Source: Fibrobacter succinogenes
Lineage (GTDB): Bacteria; Fibrobacterota; Fibrobacteria; Fibrobacterales; Fibrobacteraceae
Direction: 5' to 3'
Length of the DNA: 64,000 nt
Assembly: GCA_902800815.1 (NCBI GenBank)
Contig: CADCGB010000004.1
Span: 124,001-188,000 of the forward strand
The notes below the pieces were generated by a model that worked only from the letters and a program-made list of their open reading frames with translations, was not told the DNA's origin and made no database searches. Below, piece by piece: positions 54,736 to 63,656 of this stretch (positions are counted from its first letter, which is position 1; every line of letters begins with the position of its first letter). The position numbers and the translations under genes were made by a program.

Positions 54736-57024
54736 ATGTTTATTTTTATTTGCGAAATGACCCGTTTTTCTTCTGTAATTGTGTTCCTGTGTACTGTACT
54801 GATTGTTGCTGGACAGTCTTGTGCCAAGAAATTGGTGCATGTGGCCGTTCTGGAAACAAAAGTTCTCGAAAATGCGGTTTCCAGGAGCGAAAAAACATTC
54901 CTTACAGATGAACTCCGGGCCCAGGCCATGCTTGTCTTGCCCGACTACATGGACTTTGTCGTTATGACGCAAGAAAATATTAAGGTGATGCTCCCTCCTA
55001 ACAAGTCGTTGGAAGACTGCGAGGGGGAATGTCTTGTGGAAACGGGCAAGAATATTTCGGCAGACTACGTATCGCAGGCACGTGTGGGGAAGTTTGGGGA
55101 TGACTTGACGCTTACGGTGGAACTTTACGAAACGTATTCGGGCAAGATGCTGGCTAGCTATACGAGTACGACCCCAAATGCCCAGCAGTTGCTTGTCGAA
55201 ATAAAGAATCGTTCTGCCATCCTGTTCGGCTCTATTCCTGGTGCGGTTTCCCCGAATAATGGCGGGTACGGAGGCAAGGGCGGTTTTTCCGATGTATCCA
55301 TGGGACAGCAGTGGTCCTCCTCCAAGGTCAAAAAGTATGTAATTGATGTCTTTTCAGATCCGGCGGGGGCACTTCTCAATATAGACGGGCGCCCGCAGTC
55401 AAATTGCCGAAGCACGCCCTGCAGTGTTGAACTTTCCGAGGGCAATCACAAGTTTACGTTCGTGCTGGATATGTATTTCGACTTGGATACGATTGTGAAT
55501 GTGGGTAAATACACTGAAAATATCCAAGTGAGTATGAAACCGAATTACGGTACGCTTATGATCAATCCGAGCTACCCCGATAATTATGCCTCGTCCGGAG
55601 AGCTTACTGTAAAAATAGGTGATGAAATTGCTTCTAAGGAAAATGTCCTTCCTCCGGGAATGCACCGTGTGTCGTTGGAACACCCATGCTACGAGAATGT
55701 GGAATTTACGGCAGACATAGCCCGAGGTAAGGAATTCCGTTTTGATAAGGTCCTTGTTCCTAAGAAAGGTCATGTCTCGATCAGCGCAAGACGAGGGAAT
55801 GCCCCCCAAAGGGTTGATGTCTATGTAAATGGGAACTGGGCGGGGAAGACTCCTTTTGATGAAGACGTGTCTGTCTGTGCGGACATCACGGTAGGCGATG
55901 ATGGCGAAAAATTTCCGTATGCGATCATTCCGTATCAAGACTTGGAGTGGGTTTACGAGATGTCGGAAGAGAACGGCTGGCTTAAGGTCAATCCGAAATT
56001 CACGGGTGGTCTTGGTTATCCTGGCGATCTTGTGGTAAAAATAGATGGCAATATCGCCCAACAGTATTCATCCCTTTCTCCGGGGATGTATCGTGTCGTG
56101 CTGGAACATCCTTGCTATAAGGATGTGGCGTTCAAAGCTAAAATAGTCAGTGGAAGGGAAACCCAGTATGAAAATGAGCTTGTTCCTAAGAAAGGGCATG
56201 TTACGATTCGGGCCAAGCAAGGTTTTTCTTCCAAGACTGTTGATGTCTATGTAAATGGGGGATGGGCCGGAACGACTCCGTTCGAGAAAGATGTTCCGGT
56301 CTGTGCTAGCATTACGGTTGGTGATGAAGGCGAACGTTTCCCTTATGCTATTCAGGAAAATGAAAACGTTCAATGGACTTATGATGTGCCTAAGCCGAAA
56401 AAGAGTAGCAACAATAGTTCGAGTGGCAATAGCCACGACTATGATGAAAAAACCGCGAAGTCGGATAGCGAGAAAACCTCTGCAAAGGGCCCCGTGAGGT
56501 TCGTTATACAGGGGGAAGCTGGTTTTGGCGGTGAATTTCTGGAAGAATCGAAAGTCGAAGATAAAGAAATTCAAGAATTACTGTTGTATAAAAAATACAA
56601 TTATGGTTATAATGAAGATACTACGAACGTCTATGCGGATTATGTGTATGCGAACATCTTTCTTGGAATTGAATTCGTGTCATTTGTAACTATTGGCGTT
56701 GGATTCGGTGTTGGATCCTATTTTATGTCCGCGACAGATGATGACGAACTTGATGAAATGCTCCCGGGAGGGAGTTTCGCTCCGAATATAACGGCCGAGG
56801 CTACCTTGGGAACAGATTTTGTTTTGGGAGTGCGTTATAGGTATATTTTTGATTCTCGCTGGCCAAGTTCCCGGATTTCTGGAATAGGAGAACTTTTAAA
56901 TGTCTTTGGCTTGGAAATCGGGACTACATCAACCAAGGGACTTGGTGATAACATCTTTGTCTCGTTCTATGTTAGAGTTCCGACTCGAGGAAACTTGAAA
57001 GAATCTCTGGATAAGAAAAAATAA
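54736..57024 (+). CDS. Outer-membrane protein with CsgG-like N-terminus and PEGA-type repeats
   Basis: 762 residues from 54736; 54757 is an equally good start and gives a cleaner signal peptide (MTRFSSVIVFLCTVLIVAG). After it come a CsgG/TolB-N-like domain (VHVAVLETKV, a DELRAQ helix, YVSQARVGKFGDDLTL), a PEGA-like domain (VIDVFSDPAGALLNIDGRP), and two copies of a roughly 165-residue beta-rich repeat with matching PPGMHRVSLEHPCYENV / SPGMYRVVLEHPCYKDV and VDVYVNG-WAG-TPF motifs. A Ser-rich linker precedes a C-terminal region with Gly/aromatic beta strands that may be a barrel. PEGA domains often sit on surface or cell-wall proteins. It lies 63 nt after the GH5-like gene but has its own promoter. 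Confidence 0.7.
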   Translation: MFIFICEMTRFSSVIVFLCTVLIVAGQSCAKKLVHVAVLETKVLENAVSRSEKTFLTDELRAQAMLVLPDYMDFVVMTQENIKVMLPPNKSLEDCEGECLVETGKNISADYVSQARVGKFGDDLTLTVELYETYSGKMLASYTSTTPNAQQLLVEIKNRSAILFGSIPGAVSPNNGGYGGKGGFSDVSMGQQWSSSKVKKYVIDVFSDPAGALLNIDGRPQSNCRSTPCSVELSEGNHKFTFVLDMYFDLDTIVNVGKYTENIQVSMKPNYGTLMINPSYPDNYASSGELTVKIGDEIASKENVLPPGMHRVSLEHPCYENVEFTADIARGKEFRFDKVLVPKKGHVSISARRGNAPQRVDVYVNGNWAGKTPFDEDVSVCADITVGDDGEKFPYAIIPYQDLEWVYEMSEENGWLKVNPKFTGGLGYPGDLVVKIDGNIAQQYSSLSPGMYRVVLEHPCYKDVAFKAKIVSGRETQYENELVPKKGHVTIRAKQGFSSKTVDVYVNGGWAGTTPFEKDVPVCASITVGDEGERFPYAIQENENVQWTYDVPKPKKSSNNSSSGNSHDYDEKTAKSDSEKTSAKGPVRFVIQGEAGFGGEFLEESKVEDKEIQELLLYKKYNYGYNEDTTNVYADYVYANIFLGIEFVSFVTIGVGFGVGSYFMSATDDDELDEMLPGGSFAPNITAEATLGTDFVLGVRYRYIFDSRWPSSRISGIGELLNVFGLEIGTTSTKGLGDNIFVSFYVRVPTRGNLKESLDKKK

Positions 57025-57043
57025 AGCCTTGCCCAGGAATTTC

Positions 57044-57072
57044 CGCAAAAATTCTAGAATAGAATTTTTGCG
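57044..57072. terminator. Perfect 13-bp inverted repeat at the 3' ends of two convergent genes
   Basis: CGCAAAAATTCTA-GAA-TAGAATTTTTGCG. AT-rich and symmetric, with a 3-nt loop. Its right arm overlaps the last codons of the minus-strand gene. Confidence 0.6.
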
Positions 57073-57413
57073 AACCTGCCGGTGATGCCGGCAAGTTTTT
57101 CGCCGCTGTAGTCGGCAATGGGGAAGCGGAGCACCTTGCTACCTAGGGCGTACTTGATCATCTCGTTTATCCACGCGCGTTCGCAGGTGATTTTCTCGAA
57201 CACGAGTTCGGTGCCCTTTTCGCCTTCGTCAAAGCCGTAGTAGCCCCTGAACAACGTTGTCTGCGTTTCACCGCGGAGGGTAATCTTTACGGTAGCGATA
57301 CGCGATTCGGCGTCGATGGAGACTTCGTCGACTTCACCAAAACGCTGGACCGTCTCGTTCTTGCGGATGAACGATTCGACGGCCCTGTCGCGTATGTTGC
57401 TGAGGATGGACAT
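57054..57413 (-). CDS. Conserved-looking protein of unknown function
   Basis: 119 residues with no signal peptide. Starts MSILSNIRDRAVESFIRKNE, then a beta-rich middle (VSIDAESRIATVKITLRG, TLFRGYYGFDEGEKG) and a helix near the end (RAWINEMIKYALG). I recognise no family. Its ATG overlaps the map stop codon (TAATG), so it is translated with map and is probably cytoplasmic. Confidence 0.75.
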   Translation of the reverse strand: MSILSNIRDRAVESFIRKNETVQRFGEVDEVSIDAESRIATVKITLRGETQTTLFRGYYGFDEGEKGTELVFEKITCERAWINEMIKYALGSKVLRFPIADYSGEKLAGITGRFAKILF

Positions 57414-58174
57414 TAGCGCGGAAGCGTGAGGATGTCAATCCCGTCCTTGGTACGGACAATGGTGTGTTCCCACTGGGCGCTGAGGCTACCGTCGCGGGTG
57501 ACTGCCGTCCAGCCGTCCTTGAGGGTCTTGGTGCCCGGGCGGCCCACGTTAATCATGGGCTCCACCGTGAACACGTTGCCCACCTCAATGTAGGGAGTGC
57601 GTTCGGAATTGCGGAAATGGAGTACGGTCGGTTCTTCGTGGAAGCCGCGACCGATGCCGTGCCCGCAGTAGTCTTCCACCACGCTGAAGCCGTGCTCGTC
57701 GGCGATATCCTGGATGGCGCAGCCGATATCGCAGAAACGTGCACCCTGCTCGCCAGCCGCGCGGATGCCTTCTTCCATGCAGAACTTTGCGGTGTCGACC
57801 AGTTCCTGCGCGATGCTAGAAACCTTGCCGACGCAGAACATGGCGGAGGTATCGCCGTGATAGCCCGAAAGGATAGTCGTGATGTCGATGTTCACGATGT
57901 CGCCATCCTTGAGGATGGTATCTGCACGCGGAATGCCGTGGCACACGACCTCGTTGATGCTGATGCAGGCGTATCGCGGGTAGCCGTGGTAGCCCATGCA
58001 GGCAGAAATGCCCTTGTGCTGGCGGGTATAGTCGCCGATGAATTCGTCGATTTCGAGGGTGGAAACACCCGGCTTGCACATTTCGCCGGCACGGATGAGC
58101 GTTTCGGCGGCAAGTGCGCCGGCATCGCGGATGAGTTCGATTTCCTTTGCGGATTTAACCTTGATCTTTCCCAT
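57413..58174 (-). CDS. map: Methionine aminopeptidase, type I
   Basis: 253 residues, a standard length. It removes the initiator methionine from nascent proteins using two metal ions. Ligands are in place: NIDITTILSGYHGDT (two Asp), YCGHGIGRGFHEEP (His), FTVEPMI (Glu) and QWEHTI (Glu). It starts 1 nt after the stop of the upstream helicase pseudogene and overlaps the following gene by one base, so all three share one transcript. Confidence 0.96.
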   Translation of the reverse strand: MGKIKVKSAKEIELIRDAGALAAETLIRAGEMCKPGVSTLEIDEFIGDYTRQHKGISACMGYHGYPRYACISINEVVCHGIPRADTILKDGDIVNIDITTILSGYHGDTSAMFCVGKVSSIAQELVDTAKFCMEEGIRAAGEQGARFCDIGCAIQDIADEHGFSVVEDYCGHGIGRGFHEEPTVLHFRNSERTPYIEVGNVFTVEPMINVGRPGTKTLKDGWTAVTRDGSLSAQWEHTIVRTKDGIDILTLPR

Positions 58175-58175
58175 T

Positions 58176-59493
58176 TTATGCCTTCTTCCAAGCGTAACGG
58201 TCTAGCAGGTAGGCGAGCAGCATCTGCTCGTCGGTAGTGCCGTTTGCAAGTTCCTTCACGAGCGGGAGCATGCGGCTGATGCGTTCGGTGGCCTTCTGGC
58301 CTCCGAAGTGGTTCTTTTCCTGCTCGAGGCTCACGCGGGTGCGTTCGCTCACCTTCTTCGCAATCTCTTCGTTGGTGAGCGGCTCCATCTTGATAAAGTT
58401 GATGCCGAAGTCTGCGGCGGTCTGCTTGATTTCGATTTCTTCGACCGGAGTGATGAGCGAGATGCAGAGCCCGCTCCTGCCGGCACGGGCGGTGCGGCCG
58501 CTGCGGTGTACGTACACCTCGTGGTCTGCCGGATGGTCGTACACGATCACGTGGGTCACGTGGTCCACGTCGATACCGCGGGCGGCAACGTCGGTGCAAA
58601 TAAGAATGCGGAGTTTCTTGTCGCGGAAGGCGGTGAGCGTCTTTTCGCGCATGGACTGCGCCACGTCGCCACTGAGGGCGCCGACCTTGAAGCCGTAGCC
58701 CGAAAGCACCTGCTCCAGGTAGCTCACGTCGCTCTTCTTGTTGCAGAAGATCATGCAGCTATCGGGATTGTAGTATTCCAGCACCTTGATGGTCATGGAA
58801 TCCTTGTCCATCACGTCGCAGGGGTACCAGCGGTGTTCCAGGTTGTTCGCGATGACCTTGTCGTATGAACATCGTGCAAGAAATCATCTTGGGCAGGTAA
58901 CGGCGGATTTTCTGCATGTCGGGGTAGAAACCCATCGAGAGCATTTCGTCGGCTTCGTCAAGCACGAGATCGCGGATATCGAGGAAGTCGACGTTCCCGC
59001 GCTGCACGTGGTCCATGAGGCGGCCCGGGGTGGCGACGATGATATGCACACCGTTCTTGAGGGCCTTGAGTTGCGGTTCATAGGAAACGCCGCCGAAGAT
59101 GGCGACCGAGCGGATGCCCGTGCCCTTCGAGAGTTTCTCGATTTCGTCCTGCACCTGGATGCAGAGCTCGCGCGTCGGCACGAGAATCAGTGCCTGCGGG
59201 TAGATATGGTCACGAACGATCACCTGCAAAAGCGGGAGCACGTAGGCGCCGGTCTTGCCCGAGCCGGTCTTGGACTGCACCAGCATATCGCGGGCGGCAA
59301 GCATGTAGGGGATGGTCTTCCTCTGGACCGGCATCAATTGGGTCCAGCCGTGTTCCGCGAGAACCTTCTTCTGTTCTTCGGGGAGCATGTCAAACGTGTA
59401 GTCGGGGAGCTTGTGTTCCGGTTCGATAATTTTGACCGGAGTAAGGAACGGATTTACTTCTTCTTTCTTTTCTTCTGCTATAATATCGCTCAT
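58176..59493 (-). pseudogene. DEAD-box RNA helicase broken at motif III
   Basis: Two minus-strand frames make one helicase. The N-terminal half (from ATG 59493) has the Q-motif region (GWTQLMPVQ), SKTGSGKTGAYVLPLLQ, PTRELCIQV, TPGRL and LDEADEMLSMGFYPDM; the C-terminal half has CMIFCNKKSDVSYLEQVL, ICTDVAARGIDVDHV and HRSGRTARAGRSG. At 58866-58869 the frame shifts: after SCTMF the expected SAT-containing motif III is missing and the other frame resumes with YDKVIANNLEHRW. The gap is congruent to 2 mod 3, probably about 14 nt, so the first frame runs off into 33 unrelated residues. A deletion of that size is not a typical read error. The C-terminal half could be translated from ATG 58814 or 58811 on its own. 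Confidence 0.85.
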
Positions 59494-59537
59494 AGTGGGC
59501 ACAAATTTAGCAAAATATAGGCCCCAGTGTTTTCTTA

Positions 59538-60803
59538 TTATAGGCTCCAGTGGTACTCGAGCCCGAGGCTTATAAACCAGTCGATGGTAGAACCGCCGAT
59601 AATCGTGGGGGCTGCGGCCGCATCGGGGGTCGGGTCCACGTACATGTCGCGTCCGCGGCTCGCTATGCCCGTGCGGATGCCTACGCCGTAGTGGTTAAGG
59701 AATACGAACTGCGCACCACCGCCGATAAGCCCGCCCTTGTAGGCCTCTTCAAACTTGATGCGGACATTGTATGCCTTCGAGGGCTTGTCGACATCGTCCT
59801 TGAGGGCGATGTCTTCCACAAAGAAACTGTATTGGAACCCGAGGAAGGCGAACAGGTCGATATCGAGCCATTTCTTGATGTTGTAGGACCTCGCGAACAT
59901 GGCATTGAGCCCGATTTCGTGCTGGTAAAAATCCCAGTGGTCGAGTTCCTCGTAGACGGTATCGCGCGGGTCGGTCTTGACGCTGTGTTTTGCGAAGCGG
60001 TAGATGAGTTCAAGCCCGATGAACCCGTACCAGATACCGCCCACGTATGCGGAAAGTAGCGGGTCGTCATCTTCGATAAAGTTCCAGAGGCTCACCGAGT
60101 CCTTGGTAATGCGGTAGTTGCGCACCTGGCTCTTGGTGTGGCTTTCGGTCCAGTCGTCGGGAGTGAGCGGAATGTGCGCCTGCGAGTAGCCGATGGAAAT
60201 GCCCGCCCATGCACGGAAGTTAGGGACTTCCTTGTAGAAGTCGTCGGGTTCCTCGAGCATCTTCTGGCGTTCTTCCTTCGAGAGCCTGCGCTTTGTCTTG
60301 CCGGCAAAGAATGTGGATGCAATCTCGTCGCCGAGCGCAATCTTGTCGTTCGTCTTGGTGACGCTCCCTGCAACCTTCGGGTTTGTCGAGGTCTCGTCAA
60401 AAATGGCCACGCTAATCGTGTTGCCGTTGTCGGCGAGGTAGAGCACGATGTTGTCTTCGAGCAACTGCACCTTGTTCATGAGCGCGGGGTGGCGTATGTG
60501 CAGGTATTCCTCGTTCAACTTGGGGTCGATATTCTTCTTGAGCCAGACCGCATAGTGCATGGCAATGGAATCGCGTTCCCATTCACCGAACAGGCGGCAC
60601 TTGGGTTCCCCGATGCTCGGGTTGTTGCGCTTGAGCGAAAGGCAGAGTTCCTTCGGGTCGACTGGGCTCTCGCTTTCCGGAGTCCATATCAGGATGTCGG
60701 GATTCTGCCACAGGGTCGGGCGCTTGTTGAAATAGATATTGCCCGCAAAGCCTGTTACGGCAAGCATCAAGACGCCGATGATTGCAAGGGAGTACCTTCT
60801 CAT
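59538..60803 (-). CDS. Secreted protein, probable outer-membrane beta-barrel
   Basis: 421 residues with a signal peptide (cleavage near GFAG). The N-terminal half is soluble (PTLWQNPDILIWTPESES, two cysteines). From about residue 190 the sequence has repeated Gly/aromatic beta strands (AWAGISIGYSQAHI, YVGGIWYGFIGLELIYRF, FAFLGFQYSFFVED, GGLIGGGAQFVFLNHYGVGI) and ends with an aromatic-terminated strand (LGLEYHWSL), which fits an outer-membrane barrel. It overlaps the upstream lipoprotein gene by 4 nt (ATGA), so the two are coupled and may work together. Confidence 0.7.
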   Translation of the reverse strand: MRRYSLAIIGVLMLAVTGFAGNIYFNKRPTLWQNPDILIWTPESESPVDPKELCLSLKRNNPSIGEPKCRLFGEWERDSIAMHYAVWLKKNIDPKLNEEYLHIRHPALMNKVQLLEDNIVLYLADNGNTISVAIFDETSTNPKVAGSVTKTNDKIALGDEIASTFFAGKTKRRLSKEERQKMLEEPDDFYKEVPNFRAWAGISIGYSQAHIPLTPDDWTESHTKSQVRNYRITKDSVSLWNFIEDDDPLLSAYVGGIWYGFIGLELIYRFAKHSVKTDPRDTVYEELDHWDFYQHEIGLNAMFARSYNIKKWLDIDLFAFLGFQYSFFVEDIALKDDVDKPSKAYNVRIKFEEAYKGGLIGGGAQFVFLNHYGVGIRTGIASRGRDMYVDPTPDAAAAPTIIGGSTIDWFISLGLEYHWSL

Positions 60804-61492
60804 TTCTGGACTCCCTCGTACAGGTTGATGCGGATTTTCTTTGCGGCCTCGGCTGCGACGGCACGCAGGTCTTCCATCGTGAGTTTTACGATGGGACGCT
60901 GTATCTCGTCGACGGCGCTAAACAGCGGGCGTTGGCTCTCGTTGTCCCACAGGGTGTAAGAGAGTATGGCACTCAGGTTCTTCGACGTCTTCTTCTCGGC
61001 GCTTTCTTGGCGAATGAGGTCGTAGTCGTAGAATACCTCGCGGTTGATGTCGGTGCCGATGATGAACTCGTGTACAATCAGGATGTACTGCGGAATGTTG
61101 CCTTGCGTGTCCTTGACGCTCACGCCCTGTTCCGGGAAATGCCCCTTGATGAATACCTTGTCGTCAAGTTTCTGGCTTTCTTCGGGGAACTTCGAGACGG
61201 CGGTGTCGGGAATCTCCTGGAGTGCGGGGTAGGCGCGCCTCATCTCGTCAAGGAAAACCTGGCGGGAGTAAGAGGTCAACTGCACCTGCGCACTTTCGGG
61301 AGCGACTTCCAGTTTCTTTGCAAACCACTTTGAACGCGTGAGGATAAACGCATTCGTGGTTCCGGTGATGGAAAGCGTGCTGTAGGGGACCTGCTTGTAG
61401 AGCGGGTGGGACTTGCTCCAATGGTAAGATGGCCCGCACCCGGTAAGGATGCAGGCTGCCATACAAATTAAAGCAATGCCCCTAAACAACAT
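60800..61492 (-). CDS. Lipoprotein of unknown function
   Basis: 230 residues with lipobox LTGC. No family recognised. The body begins GPSYHWSKSHPLYKQVPYST, has a long helical region (QVFLDEMRRAYPALQEI) and a beta segment (YILIVHEFIIGTDINREV), and ends with an Ala-rich helix (DLRAVAAEAAKKIRINLYEG), somewhat like lipoproteins that assemble at the outer membrane. It is coupled to the putative barrel gene 59538-60803 and lies 20 nt behind pyrE. Confidence 0.72.
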   Translation of the reverse strand: MLFRGIALICMAACILTGCGPSYHWSKSHPLYKQVPYSTLSITGTTNAFILTRSKWFAKKLEVAPESAQVQLTSYSRQVFLDEMRRAYPALQEIPDTAVSKFPEESQKLDDKVFIKGHFPEQGVSVKDTQGNIPQYILIVHEFIIGTDINREVFYDYDLIRQESAEKKTSKNLSAILSYTLWDNESQRPLFSAVDEIQRPIVKLTMEDLRAVAAEAAKKIRINLYEGVQK

Positions 61493-61512
61493 TCACCCTA
61501 TGGCTTGCGGGG

Positions 61513-62184
61513 CTACTTTGCACCCCATTTTTCGCGGTAGGCGTGCACGCGTTCGAGAATGCCCTCGGGAGCGTTAATCGCCTTGCGGTTCTCTTCGTTT
61601 TCGAGGAATGCGATGATGTCGTTGATGTCGATGATGGAATGGGCCTCGATGCCGTATTCGTCCTGCACCGTCTGGAGTGCGGACTTACCGTTCTCAAGTT
61701 TTTCCTTGCGGTCGACAGAAATGAGGAGGCCGATGACGTTCGCGTTCTCGATCTGGGAGAGCGCTTGCATGGTCTCGTTCACGCTGGTGCCAGCGGTAAT
61801 CACGTCCTCGATAATCACGACGTTCGTCTTTTCGGCGTACTTGTAGCCGACGAGCGAGCCGCCTTCACCGTGGTCCTTGACTTCCTTGCGGTTGTAGGTA
61901 AACGTGAGGTTCTGGGCGTACTGGTCGCTGAGCTTCATTGCGGTGGCGGCGCAGAGCGGAATGCCCTTGTATGCCGGGCCGTAGAGGTTCTGGGCCTTGC
62001 CGTCGAAGTGGACCATGTAGGTGCTTGCGTAGTATTCGGCAAGCTTGGAAAGGGTTGCGCCCGTGCGGAACTCTCCGGTATTGATGAAATACGGGGTCTC
62101 GCGACCGCTCTTGGTCACGAAGTTGCCGAACTTGAGGGCTCCGGCTTCTACAAGGAAATGGACAAACTGGTCTTTGATATTCAT
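61513..62184 (-). CDS. pyrE: Orotate phosphoribosyltransferase
   Basis: 223 residues. It joins orotate to PRPP to form OMP in pyrimidine synthesis. Motifs: LKFGNFVTKSGRETPYFINT at the N-terminus, LYGPAYKGIPL, the flexible loop RKEVKDHGEGG and the PRPP-binding VVIIEDVITAGTS. It follows the membrane-protein gene 62187-62696 after 2 nt, so they are probably one operon. Confidence 0.95.
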   Translation of the reverse strand: MNIKDQFVHFLVEAGALKFGNFVTKSGRETPYFINTGEFRTGATLSKLAEYYASTYMVHFDGKAQNLYGPAYKGIPLCAATAMKLSDQYAQNLTFTYNRKEVKDHGEGGSLVGYKYAEKTNVVIIEDVITAGTSVNETMQALSQIENANVIGLLISVDRKEKLENGKSALQTVQDEYGIEAHSIIDINDIIAFLENEENRKAINAPEGILERVHAYREKWGAK

Positions 62185-62186
62185 GA

Positions 62187-62696
62187 TTACCCTGCTGCTC
62201 CGGTCAGGAGCGCGAAGATGCTAGCGAACACGTTCAGGTTTTCAGTCAGGACCTCGATAGCGATGAGGGCTGCAAGAACCACCACGCAGAGTCCGATGTA
62301 GAAATAGAACGACTTCTTGAAGCCCTTGATCTTGAGCTTGAAGATGAGCCAGATAACGAAGCTCAAAATGGCGCTGAAGATCCATGCGGCGGCGCCGTTC
62401 AGGGAAACGAGCCTGCTCACGCCGAAGGTGAGCGCGATGCCCGGCATAAAGAAGAAGCAGACGCACAGCACGCAGAGCAGAGCAAAGCCTACGTAGTGGG
62501 CAAAGCCACGTTCACGCTGCACAATCACCTGGGTCTGGGTGACGGAGGGGGCTTCGGTTGCTGAGCCTGCCGAAGCATCGACCGGAGCCACGGTTTCTTC
62601 GACCGGCGCGGCCTGTTCTACCGGAGCGGTTTCCTGGACGGGAGCGCCTTCGGCGGCTGCGTTTTCAACGTTTTCGTTATTGAGTTCTTCGGACAT
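62187..62696 (-). CDS. Small membrane protein with Pro/Ala/Glu-rich N-terminus
   Basis: 169 residues. The first 60 residues are an Ala/Pro/Glu-rich tail, probably cytoplasmic, followed by about four membrane helices (HYVGFALLCVLCVCFFFMPG, AAWIFSAILSFVIWLIF, FYFYIGLCVVVLAALIAI, and a short last one). No family recognised. It sits 2 nt before pyrE and 21 nt after purU, so it belongs to the same transcript, but no functional link is obvious. Confidence 0.72.
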   Translation of the reverse strand: MSEELNNENVENAAAEGAPVQETAPVEQAAPVEETVAPVDASAGSATEAPSVTQTQVIVQRERGFAHYVGFALLCVLCVCFFFMPGIALTFGVSRLVSLNGAAAWIFSAILSFVIWLIFKLKIKGFKKSFYFYIGLCVVVLAALIAIEVLTENLNVFASIFALLTGAAG

Positions 62697-62717
62697 ATTG
62701 TCTCCTAGGTTTAAAAC

Positions 62718-63563
62718 TTACAGAATGAACGTGCGGCCGGCGTACACGAACACGCGGTGTTCGAGCCACAGCTTGAGTGCGGCAGAGAGCGTGCGTTTCT
62801 CGATGTCCTTGCCGAGTTCCACCAGTTCGTCGATGCTTGCCGTCTCGGGCACGCGCTGGATATCCTGGCAGATGATGGGGCCCTGGTCCAGGTCTTCGGT
62901 GGCGAAGTGGGCCGTTGCGCCGATAATCTTTACGCCCTTGTGCCATGCCTGGTGGTAGGGCTTTGCTCCCTTGAATGCAGGCAGGAACCCGTGGTGGATA
63001 TTGATGATGCGGTACTTGAATTCCTCGGTGAAGGCTTCACTCAGAATCTGCATATAGCGGGCGAGAACGACCGTGTCGGTGCGGGTCTCGGCGATGATTT
63101 CGCGGAAGCGGTTCTCGGGGATGCTCTTGTCGGGGTTGCTCGGCACGTAGTAGAACGGCACGCCGAAGGTCCCGCCCACGGGGCCCAAGTCGGGGTGGTT
63201 GCCCACGATACAACTAAATTCGCAGGGGAGGTCGCCGTCGCGGTGCTTCAGGAGCAGGTCGTAGAGGCAGTGGTCCGTCTTGGATACAAAAATCGCGACG
63301 CGCTCCGTCTTGGAGGTGTCAAAGAGTTTCCAGTTGAGTTCCAGGCGCGGGGCCAGCGTTTCCAGGTGCTTGTAAACTTCCTGGATGTCTGCCGAATCCA
63401 TATCGAAAACGGCACGCAGGAAGAAGGTCTCGATATCTTTTGCGGTATGCTGCTGGAGGTCGATGATGTTTGCGCCAGCCTTGGCAAGGACTTGCGTGGT
63501 GCCGGCGATAAGCCCCTTCTGGTCGGGACAATGGATTTGCAATATGTAACGGGTTATAGCCAT
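62718..63563 (-). CDS. purU: Formyltetrahydrofolate deformylase
   Basis: 281 residues. It releases formate from 10-formyl-THF to balance the one-carbon pool. An N-terminal ACT domain (YILQIHCPDQKGLIAGTTQV) is followed by a formyltransferase-like domain with the catalytic run NIHHGFLPAFKGAKPYHQAW, then GATAHFATEDLDQGPII. The ATG at 63563 is chosen over an upstream start at 63599. TACATT ends 6 nt before this ATG and there is no Shine-Dalgarno site. It heads the purU-membrane protein-pyrE-lipoprotein-barrel transcript. Confidence 0.93.
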   Translation of the reverse strand: MAITRYILQIHCPDQKGLIAGTTQVLAKAGANIIDLQQHTAKDIETFFLRAVFDMDSADIQEVYKHLETLAPRLELNWKLFDTSKTERVAIFVSKTDHCLYDLLLKHRDGDLPCEFSCIVGNHPDLGPVGGTFGVPFYYVPSNPDKSIPENRFREIIAETRTDTVVLARYMQILSEAFTEEFKYRIINIHHGFLPAFKGAKPYHQAWHKGVKIIGATAHFATEDLDQGPIICQDIQRVPETASIDELVELGKDIEKRTLSAALKLWLEHRVFVYAGRTFIL

Positions 63564-63656
63564 ATGTAAAATGTAGATAATTGTGCCTGATTCGCCCATA
63601 AAACGGCAGAAAAAATGCTAACATTGCATTGTTAACCATTTAAAAGCAGGCAGAGA

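Noticed and set aside
58176..59493. Programmed frameshifting in the DEAD-box gene
   Set aside because: No slippery sequence is seen at the junction and residues of motif III are physically missing, so a shift alone would not restore the protein.
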